42,811 bases of DNA from Candidatus Bathyarchaeota archaeon (GCA_018396435.1 JAGTRG010000008.1:1-42811), one strand, 5' to 3'; positions 8,614-17,401 are shown, counted from the first letter of the stretch. Program-made: numbers and translations. Notes: generated by a model from the sequence alone, not told the origin.

Positions 8614-9261
8614 TTAGAAAGAAAGCGTCAGGGCGACTTCCACTAGGGCGGCTAGAAGGAGAATTACGTTACATAGGACGATGGTAACTGTCGCTACGAT
8701 TATTTCATTTCTAAAATTACGTTTTATTGCAGCATATATCATCCATAAACTTTCAGATATTGCTAAGGTATAGGATAAATATTCCATCCATGCAAACGGA
8801 AGAATAAAAACTGTTGAAAAAAGAGTTACTGGACCCGCATCAGAGATGATGCTGTATGCGGCGAAGACCTTTCCGGTATTATAAAGAACATAGGTGCCCC
8901 AGCATGGACCAGCTATGGGAATAAACATTATTAAAGTGTGAAGGAGATTATTGCCAAAGATTATTGCCAAGATTATTTGGGCATCGGATGACTTTATAAC
9001 ATCTTCCAATTTACTCATTTCCTGCATTATTTCGTTTGCCTCGGAGCGTTCAATTCTTGTTAATGCGCCAATAAGCGTTATACCTATGCAAAGGATAAAT
9101 ACAACCAGAAATACCAGGACTCTGCTTTTCAAACTACCGGTCCAATAGATCTCTGCCTCTCTAGACTTTATAATGCGAGATATAGGTGCACCGCAGTTTG
9201 GACAGAACCTGGCATCCTCATCCTCAGGCAGCCTTATGCCGCATTTTGGACAATGGGACAT
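8614..9261 (-). CDS. Zinc-ribbon membrane protein of the SpoIIM (DUF95) family
   Basis: The N-terminus carries a four-Cys zinc ribbon (CPKCGIRLPEDEDARFCPNCG, residues 4-22). After a short linker come about five hydrophobic helices (residues 45-65, 95-125, 135-160, 165-175, 185-212). The segment FGNNLLHTLIMFIPIAGPCWG followed by YNTGKVFAAY is the hallmark of the stage II sporulation protein M family. Archaeal members do not sporulate and their role is unknown; membrane remodelling or transport has been suggested for relatives. The cytoplasmic zinc ribbon could recruit a partner. The ATG has GGTGA ahead of it and a TATA-like run lies near 9305. The gene appears monocistronic. Confidence 0.8.
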   Translation of the reverse strand: MSHCPKCGIRLPEDEDARFCPNCGAPISRIIKSREAEIYWTGSLKSRVLVFLVVFILCIGITLIGALTRIERSEANEIMQEMSKLEDVIKSSDAQIILAIIFGNNLLHTLIMFIPIAGPCWGTYVLYNTGKVFAAYSIISDAGPVTLFSTVFILPFAWMEYLSYTLAISESLWMIYAAIKRNFRNEIIVATVTIVLCNVILLLAALVEVALTLSF

Positions 9262-9396
9262 TTACTCACCCATTTAAATATATGCCTAATGATTGATGTA
9301 ATCCTTAAAAATCTTTCTCATTAAAAATAAAAATAAATTTACTTGAACGCTTTTTGAGGACAGCTGCGCTTAAATATTCTTTCCTCTCAGAAATAT

Positions 9397-9477
9397 TTTT
9401 GGTGGGCGATGACAGATCTGACCCTTCTGAAACTATCTTATCCGTGATGTGGATCTTGAGTTTGGAGCCCACTAAAA
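9397..9477 (+). ncRNA. Candidate small RNA with C/D-box-like motifs
   Basis: The ends form an 11-bp closing helix: TTTTGGTGGGC at 9397-9407 pairs with GCCCACTAAAA at 9467-9477, with one G-U pair. Just inside lies GCGATGA (9406-9412), one mismatch from box C, opposed by TGGA (9463-9466), a degenerate box D that keeps the GA step. A perfect CTGA (9427-9430) can serve as box D' and GTGATGT (9444-9450) as box C', leaving putative guides of about 12-14 bases. A TATA-like TTAAATATT at 9371-9379 is about 25 bases before 9397. Archaeal C/D RNAs guide 2'-O-methylation. The weak D box and the 13-base D'-C' gap argue for caution. The rest of the 9262-9564 gap is AT-rich promoter sequence. Confidence 0.4.
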
Positions 9478-9564
9478 TCCATTAAACCTATATTCAATGG
9501 GTTCAATAAATAACATAGGAGCCCTTGCCGAGAAATTGCTGACTGCTTGCAACATGGTGTTTAG

Positions 9565-10551
9565 ATGAGTACGCTTAATAAAATAATGGTTCTGCCAATA
9601 GCCTCTGAAAGCTTAGGCGTCAGGTCTATGTGCACCTACGTTGAAACACCAAACATAAGAGTTCTCCTGGACGCTGGCGTCTCGCTGGGGCCAAACCGAT
9701 ATGGTTTTTCACCTCACCCCCGAGAATATATGGCGCTTAAGAATAGGAGAGAGATGATTCTCAAATTTGCTGAAAAAGCAGATGTTATAACCGTCAGCCA
9801 CTACCATTTTGATCATCATACGCCCTCATATACTGATTGGGCATATAATTGGTGCTCTGCTCAAATAGCTGAGAAAATTTATGGCGGAAAAATAGTTTTG
9901 GCCAAAAATTATAGGGCTAACGCCAACTTTAGTCAGAGGCGTCGCGGATGGCTATTCGCTAAGACTAGTGGAAAACATGCTAAGAGGCTTGAGGTAGCCG
10001 ATGGGAAAACCTTTGTATTCGGAGGAACATTGATCTCCTTTTCCAGACCGGTCTTCCATGGCCCGGAAGGTTCAGATCTAGGATGGGTTTTAATATCTAT
10101 AATTAGACATGAAGATGAATGTTTTCTCTTCGCGCCGGACGTTCAGGGACCGATATCGCGGGAAACCCTAAATATAATTCTTAATGAAAAACCTCAAATG
10201 GTCATTATAGGCGGTCCGCCAATATACCTCGCTGACTTCAGAATGGATCGGAAAAGCATAGATTTGGCGATGGATAATTTAACGGCTCTTGCAAAGCGGG
10301 TTCCAACCATCATTTTAGATCATCATGTGCTTCGAGATGAAAAATGGGAATCATTCTGTAAGCCGATAATCACCACCGCGTTAAGCGTAAACCATAAAAT
10401 TCTTACTGCGGCGGAGTTCTTAGGCAATGAAGACAGTCTTTTAGAGGCTATGAGAAGAAGCCTCTATATTAATGAGCCCCCCAGTATGGAATTTATCAAG
10501 TGGTCAAAGATCCCAGTAAACCAAAGAAAACTCATTCCTCCGCCAATCTAA
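9565..10551 (+). CDS. UPF0282 metallo-beta-lactamase-fold hydrolase
   Basis: A 328-residue protein of the archaeal UPF0282 (COG2248) family. The metal-binding signature HYHFDHH (HxHxDH: His79, His81, Asp83, His84) is intact. Further likely metal ligands are His in SRPVFHGPEG, Asp in FAPDVQGP and the late histidines of ILDHHVLRDEKW. Substrate is unknown; related folds act as nucleases, phosphodiesterases or thioester hydrolases. The ATG at 9565 follows a GGTG site. The stop is about 80 bases before the tldD start, and tldD has its own TATA box in that space. Confidence 0.85.
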   Translation: MSTLNKIMVLPIASESLGVRSMCTYVETPNIRVLLDAGVSLGPNRYGFSPHPREYMALKNRREMILKFAEKADVITVSHYHFDHHTPSYTDWAYNWCSAQIAEKIYGGKIVLAKNYRANANFSQRRRGWLFAKTSGKHAKRLEVADGKTFVFGGTLISFSRPVFHGPEGSDLGWVLISIIRHEDECFLFAPDVQGPISRETLNIILNEKPQMVIIGGPPIYLADFRMDRKSIDLAMDNLTALAKRVPTIILDHHVLRDEKWESFCKPIITTALSVNHKILTAAEFLGNEDSLLEAMRRSLYINEPPSMEFIKWSKIPVNQRKLIPPPI

Positions 10552-10585
10552 AAGTATACATTTTAATCATTTTTTTCTCTAAATA

Positions 10586-10593
10586 CTTATATA
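10586..10593 (+). promoter_or_regulatory. TATA box for the tldD-tldE operon
   Basis: CTTATATA sits in an AT-rich tract between the UPF0282 stop and tldD. Transcription would start about 25 bases on, near 10612-10618, leaving a leader of about 15-20 bases and excluding the longer in-frame extension that opens at 10500. Confidence 0.5.
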
Positions 10594-10631
10594 CCAACGT
10601 TATTCATTTAGTATCTCGGCAGGTGCCAATT

Positions 10632-12023
10632 TTGAAGGATCTTCTAGAATTAACTGTTCAAAAAGCGCTTAATGAGGGCGCAAGTTTCTGCGAGGCAAGG
10701 TTCTTTGAAGAAAGAGGTAATAGCGTAAGCATCGAAAATGGTATTGCAAGATCTCTCTCCTCGGGAATTTTAAGGGGTATTGGAATAAGGGTCATAGTTA
10801 ATGACCGATGGGGTTTTGCATCAACAAATATACCTACGAGGCAGAATGTTGAAAAAACCTTGCAAGACGCCATTGGCGGCGCAAAGTCGATAACCGCTCA
10901 GACAGGCGAAAAGGCGAAAATAGTTGAGGTTAAACCCTCAGTTGACACGATCATACATGATGTAAAGATTAAGCTTGAAGATGTGAGCCCGGAGGAGAAA
11001 GTTAAGAGAATGCTTGAAATAGAGGGAGCTGCCAGAAACTTCAGCGATAAAGTTAAGGATACCTTTGTTTATTATGGAGATGTTATAACAAGGGTCATCG
11101 TCTGCAATTCGTTTGGAACGCTGATTGAGGAGGTTGCGCCGAGAACACGTGTATTTTGTAGAGTCATAGCGAAAGAAGGCGATAACATGCAGGATGGTTT
11201 TGAGGGAGTTGGAAGCGTTGCTGGCTATGAGATTATTGAAAATATTGAGGTTGAAAAATTCTCTTTGAAAGCCGCAAAGAGGGCTGTTAGCCTCCTCAGC
11301 GCTCATCCGCCACCTAGAGGCGCTTTCCCCATAGTTGTTGATCCCAAGGTCGGCGGACTATTTATTCATGAGGCCTTTGGGCATAACAGTGAAGGTGACC
11401 TGGTCTTCAGTGGGCAATCAATAATAGCTAATAGGCTGGGGCAAAAGATAGCAAGTGATCTTGTTACAATAATTGATGATCCTACGAGGCGAGGCTTTGG
11501 GCACTTCATATATGACCATGAAGGAACAAAAGCGAACCCTCATGTACTTGTAAACAACGGTGTTCTTGTAGGATTTTTGCATTCACTAGAATCAGTCGCA
11601 AAGATTGGGGGAAAACCTGAGGGAAGCGCCAGAGCACAGTCGCATCATCATCCGCCTATCGTGCGTATGTCTAACACTTATCTCGCGCCTGGAGATTTGA
11701 CCCTTGAAGAAATACTTGAAGATATAGATTACGGCGTTTATTTGGCCGGTTCTCAGTATGGTTACGTTGAATCTCAAAAGGGACAGTTTACATGTAAGGT
11801 TGAGGAGGCATGGTTAATAGAAAAGGGCGAGTTGACTGAGCATTTAAGAGACGTGGCCATAAGCGGCTTAACTCTTGAGGCACTTAAAAACGTGAAAGCA
11901 GTTGGCAAGGATTTTAGGATGGATATGCCTGGAATGTGCGGTAAGTCTGGTCAAAGCATGTATGTGGATGCTGGGGCGCCGCATTTTAGAATTGACGGGA
12001 TAGTTGTTGGGGGGAGGAGGTGA
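10632..12023 (+). CDS. tldD: TldD family metalloprotease subunit
   Basis: TldD pairs with TldE as a heterodimeric zinc protease; bacterial pairs trim microcin B17 and degrade small unfolded peptides. The metal-binding HEAFGH lies at residues 246-251 within GLFIHEAFGHNSEGD, and the protein ends with the family's Gly-rich segment GMCGKSGQSMYVDAGAPHFRIDG. The frame opens much earlier (10500), but that extension precedes the predicted transcription start. TTG at 10632 has AGGTG with suitable spacing and gives MKDLLELTVQKAL, the usual N-terminus; GTG at 10623 is an alternative. Product about 463 residues. The tldE start follows eight bases after the stop. Confidence 0.93.
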   Translation: MKDLLELTVQKALNEGASFCEARFFEERGNSVSIENGIARSLSSGILRGIGIRVIVNDRWGFASTNIPTRQNVEKTLQDAIGGAKSITAQTGEKAKIVEVKPSVDTIIHDVKIKLEDVSPEEKVKRMLEIEGAARNFSDKVKDTFVYYGDVITRVIVCNSFGTLIEEVAPRTRVFCRVIAKEGDNMQDGFEGVGSVAGYEIIENIEVEKFSLKAAKRAVSLLSAHPPPRGAFPIVVDPKVGGLFIHEAFGHNSEGDLVFSGQSIIANRLGQKIASDLVTIIDDPTRRGFGHFIYDHEGTKANPHVLVNNGVLVGFLHSLESVAKIGGKPEGSARAQSHHHPPIVRMSNTYLAPGDLTLEEILEDIDYGVYLAGSQYGYVESQKGQFTCKVEEAWLIEKGELTEHLRDVAISGLTLEALKNVKAVGKDFRMDMPGMCGKSGQSMYVDAGAPHFRIDGIVVGGRR

Positions 12024-12031
12024 ATTGAAAG

Positions 12032-13378
12032 ATGGAGAGAGTAGACTTGGTTACACCGGTTGAGAAGGCAATACGAATCCTTTCTAGACTAGACATTGAC
12101 TTTTATGATGTAGTTGCCTCGTACTCTAGATCTTTAAGCGTGAATATTATGGGCAAAGGTGTAAAAGAAGCCTCAGCGCAAATAGATGTTGGAATAGGCG
12201 TTAGGGTTTTCAAAAATAAAGGCATGGGCGTAGCCTACTCTCAAAGTCTGGAAGATGCAGACGTGGAGGCGATAGTTAATCAAGCAGTAAGCTTCGCAAA
12301 GGTCTCGCAGCCAGATCCATACTTTAAGAGCATACCCGGTCCTTCAAAGGCTCCTGAGGTTCCTGACTTATGCGATGAGGAAATAGTTAACCTCACGCTG
12401 GAGGATGCTGGCAGAATGCCTAAGGGCATGATCGATGCTGCTGAAAGCGTTCGTAGCGGTGCAATGTATTGGGGAGGGTTTGGAGCAAACTACTCTAGGG
12501 GGTGCTTAATGACGTCTACAGGGGTTTCTGTTGAATCTGAGAAAACATCTACCTCAGCCTACTTACAGCCTGTGTACAGAGAAGGCGATGACGTTGGAAG
12601 TTCTTATGAATTTGACCTTGCCATATCATTATCGGAGATAGATTTCTATAAGGTCGGTAAAAAAGCGGCTGAAAAAGCCATAGAACAGTTTGGCTCAAGA
12701 AAGGAGGAGAGCGGCTCTCTGCCCCTGATTCTATCGCCTGAATCATCCAGCTCATTATTTTCAGCTTTATTATCCGCATTATCTGGCGAGTCGGCGGTTA
12801 AAGGAAGAACTTTTGCATCTGGACTCTTAGGTAAGCAAATATCTCCAGAAATTCTTGAAATAGGAGATAATGGAACTATTCCAGGAGCGATAGCAAGTAG
12901 TACATATGACGGCGAGGGAGTGCCTAGGAAGCCGTTAAATGTCATAAGTCGGGGCAGAGTTTCAACTTTCCTTCACAATTCCTATTCCGCAGGCATAATG
13001 AATATCGAATCAACCGGACATGCTATTAGAGGCGGCTATAGAGGACAAGTTGGGGCTGGTCCGAGCAATATTAAAGTTAAGCCAGGGGATAGTTCCTTGG
13101 AGGAAATGATTTCTGAAACTAAGAGGGGCATCCTAGTCATAAATGCATCATTTCCACCTAACATGGTCTCAGGGGAGTTTTCAACAACAATCGATGAAGG
13201 CTTCCTAATAGAAAATGGCGAAAAAAGACATCCTGTTAAAAATCTAATGGCTGGAGGACATATTATAATCGATCTTTACAGAAATATTGAATTGATCTCA
13301 AAGGAAGGGCGAACGATCGGCAAGGGATTCTTCTTCCCATGGGTAAAAATCAAGCAGGTTAAATTGTCGGGCAAATAG
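12032..13378 (+). CDS. tldE: TldE/PmbA family subunit
   Basis: Non-catalytic partner of TldD. The 448-residue product shares the fold (QIDVGIGVRVFKNKGMGVAYS, AIRGGYRGQVGAGPSNIKVKPG, VSGEFSTTIDEGFLIENGEKRHPVKN) but lacks the HExxxH motif, as expected for TldE. It starts at ATG 12032, eight bases after tldD, with a GGGGAGGAGGTG ribosome site overlapping the tldD stop. The pair is a tight operon. The natural substrates of archaeal TldDE are unknown; clearance of small peptides is the simplest inference. The stop codon is TAG and is followed by another in-frame stop after three codons. Confidence 0.93.
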   Translation: MERVDLVTPVEKAIRILSRLDIDFYDVVASYSRSLSVNIMGKGVKEASAQIDVGIGVRVFKNKGMGVAYSQSLEDADVEAIVNQAVSFAKVSQPDPYFKSIPGPSKAPEVPDLCDEEIVNLTLEDAGRMPKGMIDAAESVRSGAMYWGGFGANYSRGCLMTSTGVSVESEKTSTSAYLQPVYREGDDVGSSYEFDLAISLSEIDFYKVGKKAAEKAIEQFGSRKEESGSLPLILSPESSSSLFSALLSALSGESAVKGRTFASGLLGKQISPEILEIGDNGTIPGAIASSTYDGEGVPRKPLNVISRGRVSTFLHNSYSAGIMNIESTGHAIRGGYRGQVGAGPSNIKVKPGDSSLEEMISETKRGILVINASFPPNMVSGEFSTTIDEGFLIENGEKRHPVKNLMAGGHIIIDLYRNIELISKEGRTIGKGFFFPWVKIKQVKLSGK

Positions 13379-13430
13379 ATACGCGTCTAATCGTCCTAAT
13401 ATGACGGTGAGACGGATAACCCCAAATAAG

Positions 13431-13448
13431 GCATTTTTCTCATTTTTC
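13431..13448 (+). terminator. T-rich transcription terminator after tldE
   Basis: Two T-runs (13433-13438 and 13443-13447) lie about 55 bases after the tldE stop in otherwise mixed sequence. Archaeal RNA polymerase stops at such T-tracts without needing a hairpin. The rest of the 13379-13603 gap holds only AT-rich promoter-like sequence for the next gene. Confidence 0.35.
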
Positions 13449-13603
13449 GCCGTGAAAATCTATAAAATCCCAGTTATTTTATCATCCGTTAAGCTTAAAG
13501 TTTCTACTGAAATATGAGATGTAATGCTGTTCCAGGCTTCTGAAATAACCAAAAGTCTTAAGAATTATCTTCAACATACATGAAAAGACCGTTGGTGAAA
13601 TAT

Positions 13604-14254
13604 ATGCTCCTTGAAGAATGTATTAGGGAACTTAAAAAAATCCCTACTGCATCATTATCTGACGCTCTAAACCAGATTGGTTTAAATGGCACGTTAAACA
13701 TGCACTTTAACTACGTTTTAGAGGGCATTAGAATCGCTGGTCCGGCGGTTACAATTCAGGATTGCTATTCTAATAGAAGAGTCATTCCATTTGAGGCTAT
13801 GGAAGCGATAGATAATGCCGAAAAAGGCTCCGTTCTCGTGAGGGCTTTGGATGGTGGTGAAGCATGCGATATAGCTCTCTTCGGTGGATTAATGGCTCTT
13901 GCATCTAAGGTTAGAGGATTAGAGGGCGCCGTGATGTGTGGTGCAATTAGAGATTTTAGAGAGATTAAAGAGATGGGTTTTCAGGTCTTTTACCGATTTT
14001 TGTCACCTAACACGTCAGTTGGAAGAACTGAAGTTAAAGCCGTCAATGTTCCAATAAAGTATGGCGGCGTAATCATAAATCCCGGCGACATAATCGTTGG
14101 AGATGAGGATGGAATAGTTGTGATACCTAAGGATAAAGTTTCAGAGATTCTGGAAAGGGCTAAGAAAATTGATGATCTGGAAAAAAGAGAATCTGAAGAA
14201 ATAAGGAAAGGTAAGCCATTCTTGCAAGTTATAAAAGAATATCTTAGGGTTTAA
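13604..14254 (+). CDS. RraA/HMG-aldolase family protein (first copy)
   Basis: About 216 residues in the RraA fold. Typical landmarks are TASLSDALNQIG near the N-terminus, the Gly-rich FGGLMALASKVRGLEGAV loop and the GAIRDFREI motif, whose Arg-Asp pair is essential in 4-hydroxy-4-methyl-2-oxoglutarate aldolase and oxaloacetate decarboxylase members. NPGDIIVGDEDGIVVIP closes the core. The substrate is probably a 2-oxoacid with a carboxyl or hydroxyl at C4, but RraA-fold proteins are functionally diverse. The start is ATG 13604 because GGTGA lies five bases ahead; an ATG at 13580 would add eight residues. Its 3' end overlaps the convergent sugar-kinase gene by 11 bases. A second, more divergent copy is at 22915. 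Confidence 0.82.
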   Translation: MLLEECIRELKKIPTASLSDALNQIGLNGTLNMHFNYVLEGIRIAGPAVTIQDCYSNRRVIPFEAMEAIDNAEKGSVLVRALDGGEACDIALFGGLMALASKVRGLEGAVMCGAIRDFREIKEMGFQVFYRFLSPNTSVGRTEVKAVNVPIKYGGVIINPGDIIVGDEDGIVVIPKDKVSEILERAKKIDDLEKRESEEIRKGKPFLQVIKEYLRV

Positions 14255-15185
14255 AACTGCGTAGAAAATCTTCAACGTCCCTTCTTCTAGGTATAGGGGC
14301 AACAGCACCCAAAGCCGTAGTAGTCAAAGCCCCTACAGCATTTGCAAATATTCCAATCTCTTCTAAAGCCTTGCCTTCAAGCAGCCCCACGATAAAAGCC
14401 CCATCGAAAGCATCGCCTGCCCCTGTCGTGTCAACAACATTGACTTTAAAGCTCGGAACATCGATTTTTTCTTTGTCATTTAATATTAAGCAGCCCTCTC
14501 CACCCATCTTTATAACAAAAACCTTAGGTTTAGCGAATGAATATATCCTCTTAATAATCTTGTCTGTTTCTGTATCACCATAAAGTAAACTTGCATCCTC
14601 CTTACTCATGAAAATTAGATCGGCTTTAACCATAATCTTCTCGATGTAAGGCTTAGCTATTTGAGGGGGCCAAAGTTTCGGTCTGAAATTCACATCAAAA
14701 CTAAATATTCCACCATTAGCCTTAACGATCTCAACGGCTTTAAAAACAGTTTCTCTACAGCTCTCGCTGATGGCCATTGATATGCCGCTTGAGTGAAAAA
14801 CTTTTATTCCGCTTAAATAATCTGGGTTCAAGTCTGATGGGGAAAAATGGCTTGCAGCAGAATTTTTACGGTAATAAGTGAAATCGTGCCCGCCGCCCGG
14901 TAAGAGAGATATGAAGTACACAGCTGTGAACCCTCCCTCCTCAATAATTACTTGGGAGACATCTATGCCCTCGTTATGCCATAGTTCTAAGAATGATTTC
15001 CCGAACTCATCATTTCCAATCCGACAGATATAGCCAGCTTTCACACCCAGCCTTGCAACTGCAACTATGAAATTTGAGGTGTCGCCGCCCCAGCCCCTTC
15101 TGAAAATGTAGACATCCTTAATCCTGCCAACATCCGTAGCGCAGAATTCAACCATTGGCTCGCCGAAACTGGCTACATCAATCAT
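14244..15185 (-). CDS. kdgK: PfkB-family sugar kinase, probably 2-keto-3-deoxygluconate kinase
   Basis: Phosphorylates a sugar or sugar acid with ATP. The 313-residue product has PfkB signature 1 (GGDTSNFIVAVARLG, from residue 33) and signature 2 (DTTGAGDAFDGAF, 252-264), whose Asp258 is the catalytic base. YYRKNSAASHFSP and FDVNFRPKLW are features I associate with KDG kinases rather than ribokinases or fructokinases; the Tyr-Arg pair contacts the KDG carboxylate. KDG kinase feeds the semi-phosphorylative Entner-Doudoroff route by making KDPG. The ATG at 15185 has only weak upstream signals. Convergent with the RraA gene. Confidence 0.8.
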   Translation of the reverse strand: MIDVASFGEPMVEFCATDVGRIKDVYIFRRGWGGDTSNFIVAVARLGVKAGYICRIGNDEFGKSFLELWHNEGIDVSQVIIEEGGFTAVYFISLLPGGGHDFTYYRKNSAASHFSPSDLNPDYLSGIKVFHSSGISMAISESCRETVFKAVEIVKANGGIFSFDVNFRPKLWPPQIAKPYIEKIMVKADLIFMSKEDASLLYGDTETDKIIKRIYSFAKPKVFVIKMGGEGCLILNDKEKIDVPSFKVNVVDTTGAGDAFDGAFIVGLLEGKALEEIGIFANAVGALTTTALGAVAPIPRRRDVEDFLRSFKP

Positions 15186-15264
15186 TTTCGAAACCTACCT
15201 AATATAATGAGATATGTGGAAAACTTAAAAATTTTTGACGCTCATGTTAAGGCATCCGCTCATG

Positions 15265-15867
15265 TTACTGACGTGAAGTAGATCCGATATGATCGCACAT
15301 GTCAGCAGATTTGTTTTCATGAATGTTTAGAATTTTTAACGTTGATTGAATAATGCATAGAGTAGCCGTTACCGTCGATATTATTTCAGGCACGGCAACG
15401 CCAGCTTTATACAAACCAGCCCAGTATAGCATCCAAGATAATAACCCTACTGTAAAGGCTAGAGCCCCCAGAATAGATTTCTTCTCTAAAGAGTATATGA
15501 AGCAGGAGAAACCCATAGAAACAAAAAATAGTATGGATACTAGAAAATGAAGATTGCCATATATCTCATCAAATGTTGCCACCGTCTGTAGCATTAGAGC
15601 TGAAAATGTTAGCGATATGCTTGTGTATTTAGCGTATTTACTTAGAGATTTAACTGAATATATAGCTATTATGAAGCCGGACGCTAACAAGCCGAAATTA
15701 AATATGGGCGCAACCCCACTCCTTTGTGCATGCCCAAGATCGCTCAGCGCATTACTTTCCCACTTAAACCAAGGTGACAGATAAATTGATAAACCTATGG
15801 CTATATAAGCGATTGAGGAACCTACAAGTCCAAGCAAATGAACAACTTTATCCTTTACAATCGACAA
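15265..15867 (-). CDS. DUF998 family integral membrane protein
   Basis: About 200 residues with six hydrophobic helices. The early motif WFKWESNALSDLGHAQRSG followed by FNFGLLASG is characteristic of DUF998, a family of small membrane proteins with no firm function. The frame opens at TTG 15900, but TTG at 15867 is preceded by GAGGAGGA eight bases upstream and is the better start. A TATA-like TTTATAAATAAAT lies near 15906-15918. The gene is divergent from the Mg-transporter unit and looks monocistronic. Confidence 0.75.
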   Translation of the reverse strand: MSIVKDKVVHLLGLVGSSIAYIAIGLSIYLSPWFKWESNALSDLGHAQRSGVAPIFNFGLLASGFIIAIYSVKSLSKYAKYTSISLTFSALMLQTVATFDEIYGNLHFLVSILFFVSMGFSCFIYSLEKKSILGALAFTVGLLSWMLYWAGLYKAGVAVPEIISTVTATLCIIQSTLKILNIHENKSADMCDHIGSTSRQ

Positions 15868-15978
15868 ATATTCTTCCTCCTCATCGCATAATAAATACAA
15901 AAATTTATTTATAAAGCAGATTCTAATTTTAAAGTCATTAAAAATCCTTTATTGAGGGTACGCTAACAAGGGAGGCAT

Positions 15979-16032
15979 ATGGATAACGGGGATACCTCAG
16001 ATGGTGAAGAAGATGATTTTCCGAAAAATTAA
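15979..16032 (+). CDS. Short acidic upstream reading frame (candidate leader peptide)
   Basis: Seventeen codons, MDNGDTSDGEEDDFPKN, of which seven are Asp or Glu and none is a strong base except the penultimate Lys. GGAGG lies three bases before the ATG, one of the best SD sequences in the region, and a TATA-like AT tract near 15930-15940 would start the transcript just upstream, making this the first start codon on the mRNA. The stop at 16030-16032 is 7-16 bases before the MgtE-like start codon, which has a weak SD, so reinitiation or coupling is plausible. Frame differs from the transporter. Bacterial mgtL-type leaders are also short and rich in Asp, Glu and Pro; function here is inference. 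Confidence 0.4.
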   Translation: MDNGDTSDGEEDDFPKN

Positions 16033-16048
16033 GTGATGAGTGAGAGTA

Positions 16049-17263
16049 ATGGAGACTGATAACGGCGCAATAAACAGAGAAACATCGAACGCGAGGGAAA
16101 AAGCTGGAAGAAGGTTTAAAATTTTTTGGGAATCAATATTCTCGCTCTCCAATACCCCTCTTGGTCTTGTCGCTGGAGTAATATTCGCCATGTTCTACAC
16201 TAACCTTGTAAGGTTCAGAAGCTGGTCCATAGCGATATATCCAACAATTCTAACAACAAAAGGGGTTATAAATGGAATTCTAGCTGGAAGACTCAGCACC
16301 GGGCTCCATGTAGGGCTAATAAATCCAAGTTTAACTAAAAATACAAGGTATTATTACATTATTTTAAATTCGCAATTAGCCCTATCTCTGCTCATAGGTC
16401 TGCTTACAAGTTTCATAGCCTTCCTGATCACTAGCACCCCGTTAGAGGAACTTAACATAATAATTTTTACAAGTTTGGCTGTTCAAGCAATTTCTCTAGG
16501 GTTAATTAATCCTGCAACAGCAATCGTAGCATTCATTGCTTATAAGAGAGGTTTAGACCCGGACATAGTCCTATATCCATTCAGTTCATCAATAGCAGAT
16601 ATACTGTCAACAATATCCTATGTGATTTCGTTAATGATTGCTTTTTGGCTTAATGCTGCAGGCAATATTATAATTCATATAATAGGTTTAATAGCAATTT
16701 TTTTGCTCTGCATTGTCACTTACAGATTTAGGAATGAAAGCGAGTATTGGAAGACTTTAAGGGAATCCTTCTTAGCCGTTGTGATAGCAACGTTAATAGC
16801 AATGATATCGGGGTTTTTCTTACTTCAAATTGAAAAACAACTTGAGGAGGCACAGGAGATACTCATAATTTATCCAGCTCTCATAGATTCACTCGGGGAT
16901 GTGGCAGCTTCCTTCGGCTCGATTACTACAACAAGGCTTCACTTAGGTTTAGTTAAAGCCAAAATAAGTGATATTGGAAAGCAATTTTACGACTTAACTC
17001 AAATATGGTGTTCAGGGCTTATCTATTATTCGATTTACGGGTCAATAGCGTATCTAATTGATAGAAGTGTGAAATCTTTTTTTATAGCAATAATATCCTT
17101 TATCTTAGTTTCTCCAATAATTATTTTATTAGCATACTCAGTAGCGATTCTAACCTTCAAGAACGGTTTAGATCCAGATAATTTTGTCATACCTATAGAA
17201 ACTTCCGTGACAGATGCAATGCTAACCACATGTATAGCAATATTGATCTTCTTATTGCATTAA
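16049..17263 (+). CDS. MgtE/SLC41-like divalent cation transporter (two-domain permease)
   Basis: About 404 residues with two copies of an MgtE-type membrane domain, ten or more helices in all. The first copy contains YPTILTTKGVINGILAGRLST; the second has YPALIDSLGDVAASFGSITTTRLHLG. Each repeat ends with a related motif, RGLDPDIVLYPFSSSIAD and NGLDPDNFVIPIETSVTDAM, with acidic residues likely to line the cation path. There is no N-terminal or CBS regulatory domain as in bacterial MgtE. The archaeal COG1824 permeases have this form. Start is ATG 16049; GTG at 16040 directly after an in-frame stop is the alternative. The PhoU/TrkA-C protein 138 bases downstream is the usual partner. Confidence 0.8.
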   Translation: METDNGAINRETSNAREKAGRRFKIFWESIFSLSNTPLGLVAGVIFAMFYTNLVRFRSWSIAIYPTILTTKGVINGILAGRLSTGLHVGLINPSLTKNTRYYYIILNSQLALSLLIGLLTSFIAFLITSTPLEELNIIIFTSLAVQAISLGLINPATAIVAFIAYKRGLDPDIVLYPFSSSIADILSTISYVISLMIAFWLNAAGNIIIHIIGLIAIFLLCIVTYRFRNESEYWKTLRESFLAVVIATLIAMISGFFLLQIEKQLEEAQEILIIYPALIDSLGDVAASFGSITTTRLHLGLVKAKISDIGKQFYDLTQIWCSGLIYYSIYGSIAYLIDRSVKSFFIAIISFILVSPIIILLAYSVAILTFKNGLDPDNFVIPIETSVTDAMLTTCIAILIFLLH

Positions 17264-17401
17264 GTTGTTCGCCTCCTCTTTAGAGTATATATTAACTAAG
17301 AAAAATACTTATTCCGCGTTTCCGTATTATCACCATCGAAAAGAGTTAAGTTTTAAAATAACTTAAGCGAAAATATTCTTGGAGGGAGCGAACCGAATAA
17401 A

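Noticed and set aside
10500-10631. N-terminal extension of TldD by 44 residues
   Set aside because: It overlaps the end of the UPF0282 gene, lies before the tldD TATA box and reads as low-complexity hydrophobic sequence not seen in TldD proteins.
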